Numbered from the stretch's first letter, positions 1 to 8,512 are shown. The stretch is 64,000 nt of DNA from Flavobacterium ichthyis (GCF_009915155.1 NZ_JAABLM010000003.1:62001-126000); one strand, 5' to 3'. Notes: a model not told the origin generated them from the letters alone. Numbers and translations: made by a program.

Positions 1-363
1 CTCATTCCATAAACAAGTGTGCATTTCTAAAAAAATTTCGGCAAATTCGCCAGCATTCAAAGCATGGGAATATTTCATTTGCATGGCATCTTCAGGAGTT
101 ATTGGAAAAGCTTCAATTCCCACATAATTAATTTTTTGTGCAGACTTTATAGTTTCTAAAAAAGTGATAAAGGCATTCAAGCCAGTTCCAAAACCAATTT
201 CTAAAATTGATATAGGCTTCCCTTGTAAGATAGAAAGCCCATTTTTAATGAATACATGTTTCGCTTCCTGGATTGCTCCATGACGCGAATGATAGGTTTC
301 ATCCAAATCTGGCATATAAATCGTTTGGGACCCATCTGCCGTTTGAATGATTTCTCTTTTCAT
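1..363 (-). CDS. mnmD: MnmD-type tRNA (mnm5s2U34) methyltransferase, partial
   Basis: This is the N-terminal 121 residues of a gene whose C-terminus lies beyond the left edge. The complement translates from ATG at 363 as MKREIIQTADGSQT..., followed by DETYHSRHGAIQEA and the SAM-binding glycine loop LEIGFGTGLNAF. These are hallmarks of the MnmC N-terminal (DUF752) methyltransferase, which makes the final methylation of the wobble uridine in some tRNAs. Bacteroidota usually carry it as a stand-alone protein without the MnmC oxidase half; that cannot be checked here because the end is missing. Its start codon overlaps the stop of the upstream membrane-protein gene by one base, so the two are probably cotranscribed. 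Confidence 0.8.
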   Translation of the reverse strand, partial: MKREIIQTADGSQTIYMPDLDETYHSRHGAIQEAKHVFIKNGLSILQGKPISILEIGFGTGLNAFITFLETIKSAQKINYVGIEAFPITPEDAMQMKYSHALNAGEFAEIFLEMHTCLWNE

Positions 364-827
364 TAAATATTAAACTTTAGAAGTGTTTTTCTTTGAATAA
401 CGTATCCAAATAGACATACGAGAAACATTTGAATTATAACAAAATAAATTGGATCAATCAAATAGGAACCTGCATTTAATTCTTTAGAAGCCATTATATC
501 AAATGCCGTGACATAGGTCAATACGGCAACAAAAAAGATAATTGACACCAATAAAATGGTATTTGCAATCGCATTAGAAAATTTGTCAATGACACTTTTT
601 AAACTATATATGATGAAAAATGTAAGTGTACCTACGAAAAAAAACATAAAAAATTTAGGCAGTAAAATTTCTTTTTCCTTGACATTAATCGTCACCGTGC
701 CGTTCACGAAATCCTGAAGTCCAAATTGGGAGCTAAAAAATATAATTAAAGCTAGCAGAATGACCGCAATCCATACAATTTCAAGAGCGTTATTTCGTTT
801 TTTAGCAATTTTAATGTCTTTTTTCAT
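363..827 (-). CDS. Hypothetical four-helix membrane protein
   Basis: A 154-residue protein that I do not recognise. After a basic N-terminus it has four hydrophobic stretches (about residues 17-34, 55-75, 88-110 and 126-145) and a short basic C-terminus, so it should be an inner-membrane protein. Eight bases separate it from the heme lipoprotein gene upstream, and its stop overlaps the mnmD start, so it sits inside a minus-strand operon. No catalytic or binding motif is visible. A link to the neighbouring heme protein is possible only by position. Confidence 0.65.
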   Translation of the reverse strand: MKKDIKIAKKRNNALEIVWIAVILLALIIFFSSQFGLQDFVNGTVTINVKEKEILLPKFFMFFFVGTLTFFIIYSLKSVIDKFSNAIANTILLVSIIFFVAVLTYVTAFDIMASKELNAGSYLIDPIYFVIIQMFLVCLFGYVIQRKTLLKFNI

Positions 828-835
828 TATTGATT

Positions 836-1300
836 TTATTCTATATATAATTTTTTAATTCTCGGTATAGGTCCTGTACATTTTACTTCGTGACAACTTA
901 CGCAAGCTGATATGGCGCTGTTAAAATGTAATTTTGCGTTTTTAGGATCTTTATAAATTTTTTCTTGTGCGTCAATAAAAATAGCGGCTTGTTTTTTAAA
1001 AAAAGCGTCGTTCTCACTCTCATCGGTCATGCTTCGTTCGTGTATTTCTAGAAAATGTTGCGGAAACTGACCTATCGTATCACCTTTCGAAATTTGATTT
1101 TTAAGCCTTTGGTTATCAACATACATCTGCTCCATTAAAGCTGCCATTTCTGACATTTCATACATTTCAAAACCCGAAGAAACCGTGTCTTTAACCGCAG
1201 TTTTTTCCTGTGCAGGATTTTTTTTTGTAGCATCATTTTTATTACATGAAAGTACGAAAAAAGTACCAGCTAAGAAAGCTAAAACAAAGTTAAACTTCAT
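836..1300 (-). CDS. Small c-type heme lipoprotein
   Basis: A 154-residue lipoprotein. The signal peptide ends in a lipobox (FVLSC, Cys19). A single heme-attachment motif CVSCH lies at residues 133-137, followed by a conserved-looking CTGPIPRI stretch. One heme motif close to the C-terminus of a mostly helical protein recalls the topology of cytochrome c' (class II), but a fold assignment is inference. The protein should be anchored on the periplasmic face of a membrane and carry one covalent heme. It is one base from the DUF4920 lipoprotein gene upstream, so both are on one transcript. The electron partner is unknown. Confidence 0.7.
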   Translation of the reverse strand: MKFNFVLAFLAGTFFVLSCNKNDATKKNPAQEKTAVKDTVSSGFEMYEMSEMAALMEQMYVDNQRLKNQISKGDTIGQFPQHFLEIHERSMTDESENDAFFKKQAAIFIDAQEKIYKDPKNAKLHFNSAISACVSCHEVKCTGPIPRIKKLYIE

Positions 1301-1301
1301 A

Positions 1302-1943
1302 TTATTTGCTTATTAAAACACCATCTGCTAAAAACGCATAAGTGAATTTTGGTTGGGTAATTTTATCAATTTCTGCTTGAGATTTACCGCCGTCTTTTGC
1401 GTAATGTTTTAATTCTGCCACAGTAGTCTCGGTAAGAAATGCTTTTCCGCTTACAATTGCTTCATGATTACCTTCGTCTGCATTGAGAGGTACAAAAAAT
1501 CCGTAATCTTTAAAACGCACAAATGATTCATTTGCTGCCGGAAGTTCTAATTTCATCCAGCAGCCTTTTTTCTTACATACTGACTTTATTTTAGACTTAA
1601 ATTTAATGGATACGGTATCGCCAGATTTTAGCGATTTATATTTGTCAATCATTTGTTGCGATGTCAACGCTTTTTCTTTTGAAATTTTATTTCCAAAAGA
1701 AGCATAGTCAACTTTAAGATCATTGGAAGCGGTTACTTTTAATTCTGTAGCATCTTCTTCTTTCTCATTTTTTAATTCAGTTGAAGCATGATCTTTTACC
1801 CAAACAACTGTATCAGTTTCAGTCCTTGATATAGTGTCATTTACACTTTCTATCTTTTCTTCTGGCGAATTTGCTTCTTTATTTTTATCAGCGCAAGCGA
1901 AAAATGAAGCTAGAGCTACCGCAAAAAACAATGTCTTTTTCAT
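1302..1943 (-). CDS. DUF4920 domain lipoprotein
   Basis: A 213-residue lipoprotein (lipobox ending FFAC, Cys17) with a charged, probably flexible linker to about residue 75 and a C-terminal DUF4920 domain. Family features visible are YASFGNKISKEKALTS, a CKKKGCWM segment, VRFKDYGFFVPL and a final KFTYAFLADGVLI. The function of DUF4920 is not established; the paired cysteines suggest metal binding or redox, which is inference. It is the first gene of the minus-strand group that includes the heme lipoprotein. A CAAAnnTA sequence at 1976-1983 (TATTTTTG on the minus strand) is a likely -7 element. Confidence 0.75.
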   Translation of the reverse strand: MKKTLFFAVALASFFACADKNKEANSPEEKIESVNDTISRTETDTVVWVKDHASTELKNEKEEDATELKVTASNDLKVDYASFGNKISKEKALTSQQMIDKYKSLKSGDTVSIKFKSKIKSVCKKKGCWMKLELPAANESFVRFKDYGFFVPLNADEGNHEAIVSGKAFLTETTVAELKHYAKDGGKSQAEIDKITQPKFTYAFLADGVLISK

Positions 1944-1975
1944 AAATATTGACTATTTAAATGTGTATATAGTTG

Positions 1976-1983
1976 CAAAAATA
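1976..1983 (-). promoter_or_regulatory. Candidate -7 element for the DUF4920/heme lipoprotein operon
   Basis: Read on the minus strand this is TATTTTTG, which fits the Bacteroidota TAnnTTTG consensus, 33 bases upstream of the ATG at 1943. No TTG at a good -33 spacing was found. The 291-base gap 1944-2234 between this gene and ilvE otherwise shows only AT-rich sequence. Confidence 0.4.
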
Positions 1984-2234
1984 GTAGAATTCTCTAGAAA
2001 CCGATTATAACTGCAATATTTTTTTGGAAAATCTATAAAACTTGTTGACGAGAAAATTATAAATTAAGAGAAAATTATTGCTAGCTAAATAATTCTTTGC
2101 AACTATCTTTTGGATTTTAATGAAACGTAACATTTTTTACTAATTTAGCAAAATGTTATCCAGTTATTGTGTTTTGCCAGCAAAAAAGTCTAACCAATTA
2201 ATTGATAACACTTTAAGAAAACTCATTATAACGA

Positions 2235-3302
2235 ATGACTGATCATACTCCTTTCGAAATCGATATAGTTAAGGCAAAAAGTAGTAAAATTGATACTGTA
2301 GATTTTGAAAACCTCGCTTTTGGAAATATTTTCACTGATCACATGTTAGTTTGCGATTTTAAAGATGGAAACTGGCAAAATCCTGTGATTAAACCTTACG
2401 AACCGTTTTTAATCGATCCTTCTTCTAAAGTTTTTCATTACGGTCAAGCTATTTTCGAAGGAATGAAAGCTTACAAAGATGAATATGATGATGTTTGGCT
2501 TTTTCGTCCGGATGAAAATTTTAAAAGATTCAATGCTTCTGCAACAAGAATGGCAATGCCAGAAGTTCCCGAAAATGTTTTTATCAATGGTTTAAAAAAA
2601 CTATTAAACATTGAAAAAAATTGGGTAAAAAAAGGTTTGGGAAACAGTTTGTACATCCGTCCATTTATGATAGCAACTGGAACTGGTGTTGTTGCAGCTC
2701 CATCCAATAATTATCGTTTCATGATTATTTTATCGCCGGCAAAATCATATTATTCTGGTGAAGTAAAAGTAGTTATTGCCGAACATTATAGTCGTGCCGC
2801 AAATGGCGGAATTGGTGCTACAAAAGCCGCCGGAAATTATTCTGCTCAATTTTATCCCACCAAGTTAGCCAATGATCAAGGTTTTCAACAAATTATATGG
2901 ACTGACGATGCCACGCATACAAAACTGGAGGAAGCCGGAACGATGAATGTTTTTTTTAGAATTAACGATACACTTTTCACAGCGCCAACAAGTGAAAGGA
3001 TTTTAGATGGCGTTACCCGAAAAAGTATAATTACTCTAGCTGAACATTTGGGAATCAAAGTAGAAGTACGCTCGGTTTTGGTTTCGGAATTAATTGAAGC
3101 TGCTAAAAATGGCACTTTAAAGGAAATTTTTGGAGCAGGAACGGCAGCGGTCATCAACCCCATTGTGGGTTTTTCGTACAAAAATGAATACCACGAATTA
3201 CCAAAACTGGAGCAATCAATGGCATTACAATTGAAACAAAAGCTAACCAACATTCAATATAAAAATGATGAAGACATTTTTAATTGGACGGTGAAGATAT
3301 AA
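2235..3302 (+). CDS. ilvE: Branched-chain amino acid aminotransferase
   Basis: A 355-residue class IV PLP enzyme that interconverts Val, Leu and Ile with their 2-oxo acids, using glutamate/2-oxoglutarate, in the cytosol. Visible signatures are FHYGQAIFEGMKAY near residue 70, the PLP-lysine region GATKAAGNYSAQF near 200, and the class IV signature EEAGTMNVFFR...ILDGVTRKSI near 235-265. The length matches the larger BCAT form. It is a single gene with its own upstream gap and is followed by an inverted repeat at 3336-3395 that may act as a terminator. There are no other ilv genes nearby. Confidence 0.92.
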   Translation: MTDHTPFEIDIVKAKSSKIDTVDFENLAFGNIFTDHMLVCDFKDGNWQNPVIKPYEPFLIDPSSKVFHYGQAIFEGMKAYKDEYDDVWLFRPDENFKRFNASATRMAMPEVPENVFINGLKKLLNIEKNWVKKGLGNSLYIRPFMIATGTGVVAAPSNNYRFMIILSPAKSYYSGEVKVVIAEHYSRAANGGIGATKAAGNYSAQFYPTKLANDQGFQQIIWTDDATHTKLEEAGTMNVFFRINDTLFTAPTSERILDGVTRKSIITLAEHLGIKVEVRSVLVSELIEAAKNGTLKEIFGAGTAAVINPIVGFSYKNEYHELPKLEQSMALQLKQKLTNIQYKNDEDIFNWTVKI

Positions 3303-3335
3303 GATTTAGGATTTTAGATTTAGGATATAAAATTT

Positions 3336-3395
3336 TGCCAGAGATTAAGGATTAAAAAGATTTTTCCAGTCTTTAAAGTCTTATAATCTGTGGCA
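3336..3395. repeat. Long inverted repeat downstream of ilvE
   Basis: The arms are 3336-3347 (tgccagagatta) and 3384-3395 (taatctgtggca), complementary at 11 of 12 positions with about 36 bases between. The flank 3303-3330 also holds repeated TTTAGGAT/TTTAGAT words. I recall similar CACAGATT-type palindromes scattered between flavobacterial genes, so this may be a dispersed repeat rather than a gene-specific terminator. Confidence 0.5.
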
Positions 3396-3477
3396 TTTAT
3401 TTTTAAACACAATTTTTTTTGTGAGAGATTTTTCTATCTTAAAATTATAGAAATCACGTAAACTCTGAAAAAAGATT

Positions 3478-3861
3478 TTACTTCAAAATAACTGAAAAGT
3501 CAGGTTTAAAATAATTTGGACCTTTGATAACCTTGCCGTCTTCGCGATAGATTGGTTTTCCGTCTTCACCTAATTTACTCATGTTGCTGCGTTGAATTTC
3601 ATCAAAAACGGCTTCAATTTTGTGTTGCAAACCGTGTTCGATAATTGTTCCGCACAAAATGTAAAGCATGTCTCCCAAAGCGTCGGCAATTTCTACAATA
3701 TCATTATTTTGAACGGCTTCCAAGTATTCTTCATTTTCTTCTTTCATTAAATTATAACGAAGTAAGTTTTTTCTTTCGCCTAAACTTCCCATCGGAAATT
3801 CGCTGGAACCTAAGCCAAAAGTGTCGTGAAATTCTTTAACTGCGTTAAGTTGCTTTTGCAT
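3478..3861 (-). CDS. Nucleoside triphosphate pyrophosphohydrolase (MazG/PRA-PH-like)
   Basis: A 127-residue all-helical protein with the metal-binding pattern of the MazG/HisE-type pyrophosphohydrolase superfamily: KEENEEYLEA (ExxE) near residues 40-50 and EIADALGDMLY (ExxD) near 57-67. Members hydrolyse (d)NTPs or phosphoribosyl-ATP to monophosphate and pyrophosphate. The C-terminal KLGEDGKPIYREDGKVIKGP segment is typical of this stand-alone subgroup. No histidine genes adjoin, so a HisE role is unlikely and a nucleotide-pool cleaning role is inferred. It is transcribed alone. Confidence 0.8.
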   Translation of the reverse strand: MQKQLNAVKEFHDTFGLGSSEFPMGSLGERKNLLRYNLMKEENEEYLEAVQNNDIVEIADALGDMLYILCGTIIEHGLQHKIEAVFDEIQRSNMSKLGEDGKPIYREDGKVIKGPNYFKPDFSVILK

Positions 3862-3914
3862 AAATTATCAATTTTAATAATGTGCAAAATAGTTATCTTT
3901 AGATTACAATTGAT

Positions 3915-3922
3915 TAATTTTG
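3915..3922 (+). promoter_or_regulatory. Candidate -7 element (TAATTTTG)
   Basis: A TAnnTTTG match 14 bases before the ATG at 3936 of the small membrane protein gene. No clear TTG at -33. Confidence 0.4.
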
Positions 3923-3935
3923 CAAAAAAAATACC

Positions 3936-4124
3936 ATGTTTACCTCCGGACAACTCGTTTTTGCTGCTTTTTTTGTTGTAGCTTTTGTAATCGCAATGAT
4001 TTATGCTTACCGAAAAGATTTAAAATTACATCAGGTTTTTTACAAAAAAAGCTATTTAGTTTTGTTAGGATTTCTAGTTTTTATCGGACTTCTTTTTGTG
4101 ATAAAAGTTTATTTGAAGCACTGA
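3936..4124 (+). CDS. Small two-helix membrane protein
   Basis: A 62-residue protein with two hydrophobic helices (about residues 7-24 and 40-58) separated by a basic loop containing YRKDLKLHQ. The start at ATG 3936 is supported by the -7 element just upstream. I recognise it only as the kind of short conserved hypothetical common in flavobacteria. Loop charge suggests that both termini are periplasmic, which is inference. It is transcribed alone and divergently from the pyrophosphohydrolase gene. Confidence 0.6.
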   Translation: MFTSGQLVFAAFFVVAFVIAMIYAYRKDLKLHQVFYKKSYLVLLGFLVFIGLLFVIKVYLKH

Positions 4125-4132
4125 TTTTATTG

Positions 4133-4167
4133 GATAAAAAAAACGCCCCAATTAAATCGAGGCGTTT
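4133..4167 (-). terminator. Rho-independent terminator of the DPP III gene
   Basis: Stem aaacgcc (4141-4147) with ggcgttt (4161-4167). On the minus strand the stem is followed by a U run (A run on plus at 4136-4143), so it ends the dipeptidyl peptidase transcript. Confidence 0.7.
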
Positions 4168-4183
4168 GAATTGAAATTAAAAA

Positions 4184-6217
4184 TTAATTTTCTGTTGGTA
4201 AAAAACCATAATTTTTGGAGTAATAAAGCATTTGCTCTGCAAAAGTTTTTGGCTGTTGAATTTCAAAAGAAACAATCTCGCCGTTTTTGTCCGTTTTTGG
4301 AACAATCACCGGATTTACAAATCCGCTGTAAGGCGCTGATTTAAACTTTTTGTTTCGTTCGAGAACTTCTTTATGGATTTTTTGATCCACTTTTACACCA
4401 TAATTTTCCACCAAAGCCTTTGCTGCTGCAAAATCACCTTCGGATTTGATGCGTTGGGTTTCTTTCAACAATTCCCCAAAAAGTTGGTGTAATTTTTCGT
4501 AATTGGTCACATTAAAATATGTTTTTCCATTACGGATTACTTTCTCAATCACATTGTCTTTTTTTCCTTTTTCAAAAACCCAAGCACTAACCCATTGACG
4601 GTTTCTCATGTGTGCCTCTTCGATATTTGCTCCAGGTTCCAAACGAATTAATTGTGTCATCAAACCATTTCGGATGTAACCGTCGTAAGCCGTCATCCCG
4701 ATTTTTTTCCAATCATCCACCAAACCTAATTCTTGCAATTTTGGATTGTACAAATAATATAATCCCACTAAATCTGCTCTTCCCTCTTCCAAAGTTGAAG
4801 CATAACTTTTCAAGGTTTCTTTAGGCGTTCCAACTCCAGGATTAATTTGCCCGGAAGCATGGCCAATTACCTCGTGCAAAGCCGTATGTAATTTGTCAGA
4901 AAGTTCGCCATATTTTTCCTGCAATTTAATTTCTTCCTCATCGTGGGCAAATTCTTTCAAACGATCTGAACCACCCGAATTATTGTAAGCTTCCACAATA
5001 TTTCCTAAAGAAACGGACTTTGAACCATGTTCTGCTCGAATCCAATCGGCATTTGGCAAATTCACACCAATTGGCGTACTTGGTGAAGAATCTCCTGATT
5101 CTCCTGCAACAACTACCACTTTGTAAGATACGCCAACTACATTTTTCTTTTTATGTTCAGGCATTAAAGTAGAATTATCTTCAAACCATTGTGCATTTTT
5201 AGAGATAACCGCCATTTTTTCGGACATGTCAAAATCTTTAATTTGCACCACAGATTCGTACGAACCTCTATAACCTAACGGATCATTGTAAACTTCCACA
5301 AAACCGTTGATGTAATCGATGTTACCTTCGGTAGCTTCTGTCCAAGCGATGTTATAATCATCCCAAATTTTTAAATCTCCGGTTTTATAGTATTGAATTA
5401 ACAATCCAATTGCATCACCTTGTTTTTTATTTTCAGCAACGGATTGTGCTTTTTCGAGCCAAAAAATAATTTTGTCGATTGCAGCACCGTACATTCCGCC
5501 ACTTTTCCACACTTTTTCTTCAATTTGCCCGGAAGCATTTTTCACCAATTTAGAATTTAATCCGAAAGAAACCGGACGAGCCGGATCAGCACTTTTTTTA
5601 GTTTTGTAGAATGCTTCGGCTTCGGCATCTGTAATTCCATCTTCGTAAAAATTCACGGCAGAACCGGCAAGTAAACCTTTGGATTCATCCAAATTTACCT
5701 TTTTTGCATCTTTGTCATTGAACAAAATTTCCACGATTTCGGGTGATAAGGTAGTTTTAGTTTCGGAAAGCAAAGTATTAAAATACGCTTTTGAAAACGC
5801 AGGTTTAATTTTATCCGAAGAATAATGATGGTGGATTCCGTTAGAAAACCAAACACGTTTTAAGTAGGTTTCAAAATTTTTCCAATCTTCAGTATTTTTA
5901 TCGCCTTCGTAATTTTGGTAAATACTTTCTAAGGCTTTTCTTATTGATAAATTGTGTTTGTAATTTTGGTCCCAATGAATATCGCGACCTGCCATCCCGG
6001 CTTGTGTAAGATAATACACCAATTTTTGTTCCTTAAGGGTTAATTTTTCCCAACCCGGAATTTGATATCGTAAAACTTTTATATCCGCAAATTGCTCTAC
6101 TTCATACTCAAATTCGTTTGAGTTTGAGCCAACAACTCCCGCTTCATCATTATTTTTTCCGCAAGAAGACAGCAAAGCTCCAGCCAAAAAAACAGCGGCG
6201 AAATTTCGTAAATTCAT
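4184..6217 (-). CDS. Dipeptidyl peptidase III (M49), lipoprotein
   Basis: A 677-residue zinc metallopeptidase that removes N-terminal dipeptides. The M49 signature HEVIGH lies near residues 448-453 and the second zinc-ligand motif EEGRAD near 476-481, both intact. The N-terminus is a lipoprotein signal ending LLSSC (Cys19), so this protein is exported and lipid anchored, unlike the cytosolic eukaryotic enzymes. The family length fits. A likely role is peptide scavenging in the periplasm or at the surface. It is a single-gene unit with a good promoter at 6251-6279 and a terminator at 4133-4167. Confidence 0.9.
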   Translation of the reverse strand: MNLRNFAAVFLAGALLSSCGKNNDEAGVVGSNSNEFEYEVEQFADIKVLRYQIPGWEKLTLKEQKLVYYLTQAGMAGRDIHWDQNYKHNLSIRKALESIYQNYEGDKNTEDWKNFETYLKRVWFSNGIHHHYSSDKIKPAFSKAYFNTLLSETKTTLSPEIVEILFNDKDAKKVNLDESKGLLAGSAVNFYEDGITDAEAEAFYKTKKSADPARPVSFGLNSKLVKNASGQIEEKVWKSGGMYGAAIDKIIFWLEKAQSVAENKKQGDAIGLLIQYYKTGDLKIWDDYNIAWTEATEGNIDYINGFVEVYNDPLGYRGSYESVVQIKDFDMSEKMAVISKNAQWFEDNSTLMPEHKKKNVVGVSYKVVVVAGESGDSSPSTPIGVNLPNADWIRAEHGSKSVSLGNIVEAYNNSGGSDRLKEFAHDEEEIKLQEKYGELSDKLHTALHEVIGHASGQINPGVGTPKETLKSYASTLEEGRADLVGLYYLYNPKLQELGLVDDWKKIGMTAYDGYIRNGLMTQLIRLEPGANIEEAHMRNRQWVSAWVFEKGKKDNVIEKVIRNGKTYFNVTNYEKLHQLFGELLKETQRIKSEGDFAAAKALVENYGVKVDQKIHKEVLERNKKFKSAPYSGFVNPVIVPKTDKNGEIVSFEIQQPKTFAEQMLYYSKNYGFLPTEN

Positions 6218-6250
6218 GTTATTTATTTAATTTTTTAAAAAGTTAGAAAG

Positions 6251-6279
6251 CAAATATAGGATTTTTGATTTGAACGCAA
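6251..6279 (-). promoter_or_regulatory. Promoter of the DPP III gene
   Basis: On the minus strand: TTG at 6279-6277, an 18-base spacer, then TATATTTG at 6258-6251. This is a full match to the Bacteroidota TTG/TAnnTTTG promoter, 34 bases before the ATG at 6217. Confidence 0.6.
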
Positions 6280-6315
6280 AATTGTTCAAAACCACAATTC
6301 TTGCCCTAAATTTTG

Positions 6316-6323
6316 TACTTTTG
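6316..6323 (+). promoter_or_regulatory. Candidate -7 element (TACTTTTG)
   Basis: TAnnTTTG match 23 bases before the ATG at 6347 of the SRPBCC gene; no well-spaced -33 TTG seen. Confidence 0.45.
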
Positions 6324-6346
6324 TAACACAAAACACTTTTTCATTT

Positions 6347-7453
6347 ATGCGAATTTTAAAATATTTGTTGCTTTTAATTCTATTGTTGGTCATTGGTGCG
6401 GTGGTTTTTGTGGCCACTCAAAAAAATGAATTTGAAGTGAAACAATCAGCCGTAATACATGTCAAAAAAAATGTGGTTTTCAGCTACGTAAATGACTTGA
6501 GAAACTGGGAAGAATTTGGCGTTTGGAAAGATGATGATCGTTCCATGCAATTTATTTTTGGCGATACAACTATTGGAAAAGGGGCAAAATATTCTTGGAA
6601 AAGTTCGGCAAATGATGGTGAAACCATAACGGTTTTTGAAAAGGAAAATGACAGTATTGCCCAAAAAAGTATTATTTCGGGTGAAAAAGTGCAAACTTAT
6701 TTTACGTTTAAAGATACCGTTGGTGGAACTAAAGTGACTTGGTATTCTAAAGGAAAGTTAACTTTTAAAGCAAAAGTTTTAGCGTTACTTGATGGTGGTG
6801 CCGAGAAAATGATTGGTTCGGTTTACCAACGATCGCTAAAAAAATTGGACAAAATTATTACCCACGAGATTAACACTTATAATATTAAGGTTAATGGCGT
6901 GGTTCAAAAAACGGGTGGCTGGTATTTCCAACAAAAAATTACTTGTAAAATTGATGAAACACAAAAAAACATTAGTTTGATTACAGCAAAAATGATGTTG
7001 TTTTTTAAGGAAAACCAAATTAAATTAACGGGAAGTCCATTTGTAATTTATCATGAAGTCAATCGTACCGAAAACACAAACACCATTTCGGTATGTTTGC
7101 CCATGCCCGATGAAATTTACACCGCTCCGGGAAGTGATTATTTTAGCGGAAATTTAGCGCCTTATCAAGCCGTGAAAACCACTTTGTATGGAGATTATTC
7201 ACACTTGGCGGAAGCCAAAATGGAAACCATTAACCACATTAGAAAAAATAATTTACAGCAAAATTTAGCCTTTCCAATAATTGAAGTGTATAAAAAATCA
7301 GCTTCGGAAATAAAAAGCCCGTCAAAATGGGAAACCGAAATTTTTGTAGCTACCGGTAATCAACCAGCTCAAAATCAAACCGTTGTAAAACCTACACCAA
7401 AACCTCAACCCGTAGTTGTTCCAGCACCAATGGTAACTACTCCAACTGAATAA
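6347..7453 (+). CDS. SRPBCC / GyrI-like effector-binding fusion protein
   Basis: A 368-residue protein with an N-terminal membrane segment (residues 5-23), a START/SRPBCC (polyketide cyclase-like) domain at about 30-170, a GyrI-like effector-binding domain at about 175-325 and a Pro-rich tail (PTPKPQPVVVPAP). Both folds bind hydrophobic or small cationic ligands in other proteins; no ligand can be deduced here. It should be membrane tethered. This architecture is common in Bacteroidota and is often annotated as a SRPBCC or transcription-activator effector-binding protein, although no DNA-binding domain is present. Confidence 0.7.
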   Translation: MRILKYLLLLILLLVIGAVVFVATQKNEFEVKQSAVIHVKKNVVFSYVNDLRNWEEFGVWKDDDRSMQFIFGDTTIGKGAKYSWKSSANDGETITVFEKENDSIAQKSIISGEKVQTYFTFKDTVGGTKVTWYSKGKLTFKAKVLALLDGGAEKMIGSVYQRSLKKLDKIITHEINTYNIKVNGVVQKTGGWYFQQKITCKIDETQKNISLITAKMMLFFKENQIKLTGSPFVIYHEVNRTENTNTISVCLPMPDEIYTAPGSDYFSGNLAPYQAVKTTLYGDYSHLAEAKMETINHIRKNNLQQNLAFPIIEVYKKSASEIKSPSKWETEIFVATGNQPAQNQTVVKPTPKPQPVVVPAPMVTTPTE

Positions 7454-7518
7454 TTTTTGCAAATAAAATTTTAAATTAAACCAAATCGATTAACTTTAGT
7501 CCAATAAGAAAAAAAGAG

Positions 7519-8061
7519 TTGGTTAACGAGAAAGATTTTATCGCAAAATTGATGCATCCGGAAACGCGGGAAACTGCATTTGCGCAACTCGTTCGTGATT
7601 ACCAAAAACCACTTTATTATCACGTTAGAAACATCGTTTTGAACCATGATGATGCTGACGATGTCATTCAAAACACGTTTATAAAAGTTTTTCGACACTT
7701 GCCAAATTTTAAAGGTGATAGTAAACTTTTTTCGTGGATTTATCGCATTGCCACCAATGAAGCCATTGATTTTATTTCGGCGAAAGCCAAACGAAACGGC
7801 ATTTCTAACGGTGAATATTTAGAGAAAGAAATTGAAAAATTACCAGCTGATATTTATTTTGAAGGTGATGAAATTGCTTTAAAACTTCAGAAAGCCATTA
7901 CCAAACTTCCAGAGAAACAGCAACTGGTTTTTAAAATGAAATATTTTGAAGAATTAAAATACGAGGAAATGTCCGAAATTTTAGGTACTTCGGTTGGAGC
8001 ATTGAAAGCTTCTTATCACCATGCCGTGAAAAAAATTGAAGAATTTTTGTTAACCCATTAA
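7519..8061 (+). CDS. ECF RNA polymerase sigma factor
   Basis: A 180-residue sigma-70 family factor of the extracytoplasmic-function class. Region 2 is near residues 25-95 (HDDADDVIQNTFIKVF, then KGDSKLFSWIYRIATNEAIDF). Region 4 is near 125-178 (LPEKQQLVFKMKYFEELKYEEMSE..., a helix-turn-helix). The start is a TTG at 7519, preceded by a purine-rich stretch; the next ATG (7552) would cut into the conserved N-terminus. It is followed by two short genes that look like a membrane partner and an exported sensor-like protein, so it probably controls an envelope response. Confidence 0.85.
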   Translation: MVNEKDFIAKLMHPETRETAFAQLVRDYQKPLYYHVRNIVLNHDDADDVIQNTFIKVFRHLPNFKGDSKLFSWIYRIATNEAIDFISAKAKRNGISNGEYLEKEIEKLPADIYFEGDEIALKLQKAITKLPEKQQLVFKMKYFEELKYEEMSEILGTSVGALKASYHHAVKKIEEFLLTH

Positions 8062-8091
8062 ACCATTTTACCAAAAAATAGTCTTACCAAT

Positions 8092-8508
8092 ATGAAAATT
8101 GATTTAGAAAAAGACCCCAAAATTAAAGGCGGATTTTCCGTTCCTGACGATTACTTTTTGTCGTTAGAACGGCGCATTTTGGAACAAATTGACGGGCAAA
8201 AAGAGGTTCCGGTAATTTCATTTTTTCAAAAAAATAAAGCCAAAATTTTTGCCGTTGCCGCATCGCTTACCGCTGTTGCTTTGGCATTAACAGTTACATT
8301 TCAACAATTGGCTAATCCAGAAATTACTGATGTTACCATCGAAAATTATTTAGCCGAACAAAGCAATTTGAGCCAATACGAAATCATCGAACAGTTAAAT
8401 GACGCTGATATTTATGCGTTAGAAAATGAACTTTTGGCAATAGATGAATCTTCAGCAGAAAATTACCTTGCTGAAAGCAATTATATCGAAAATTATTTAT
8501 CCGAATAA
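8092..8508 (+). CDS. Small membrane protein, candidate anti-sigma partner
   Basis: A 138-residue protein with a cytoplasmic-type N-terminal segment (about 1-45, containing FSVPDDYFLSLERRI), one transmembrane helix (about 52-72) and an acidic C-terminal region rich in Glu, Asn and Tyr. It starts 30 bases after the sigma factor gene and precedes a small exported protein. The layout matches an anti-sigma factor, but I see no zinc-binding or known anti-sigma motif, so the role is inference from position and topology. Confidence 0.6.
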   Translation: MKIDLEKDPKIKGGFSVPDDYFLSLERRILEQIDGQKEVPVISFFQKNKAKIFAVAASLTAVALALTVTFQQLANPEITDVTIENYLAEQSNLSQYEIIEQLNDADIYALENELLAIDESSAENYLAESNYIENYLSE

Positions 8509-8512
8509 AATT

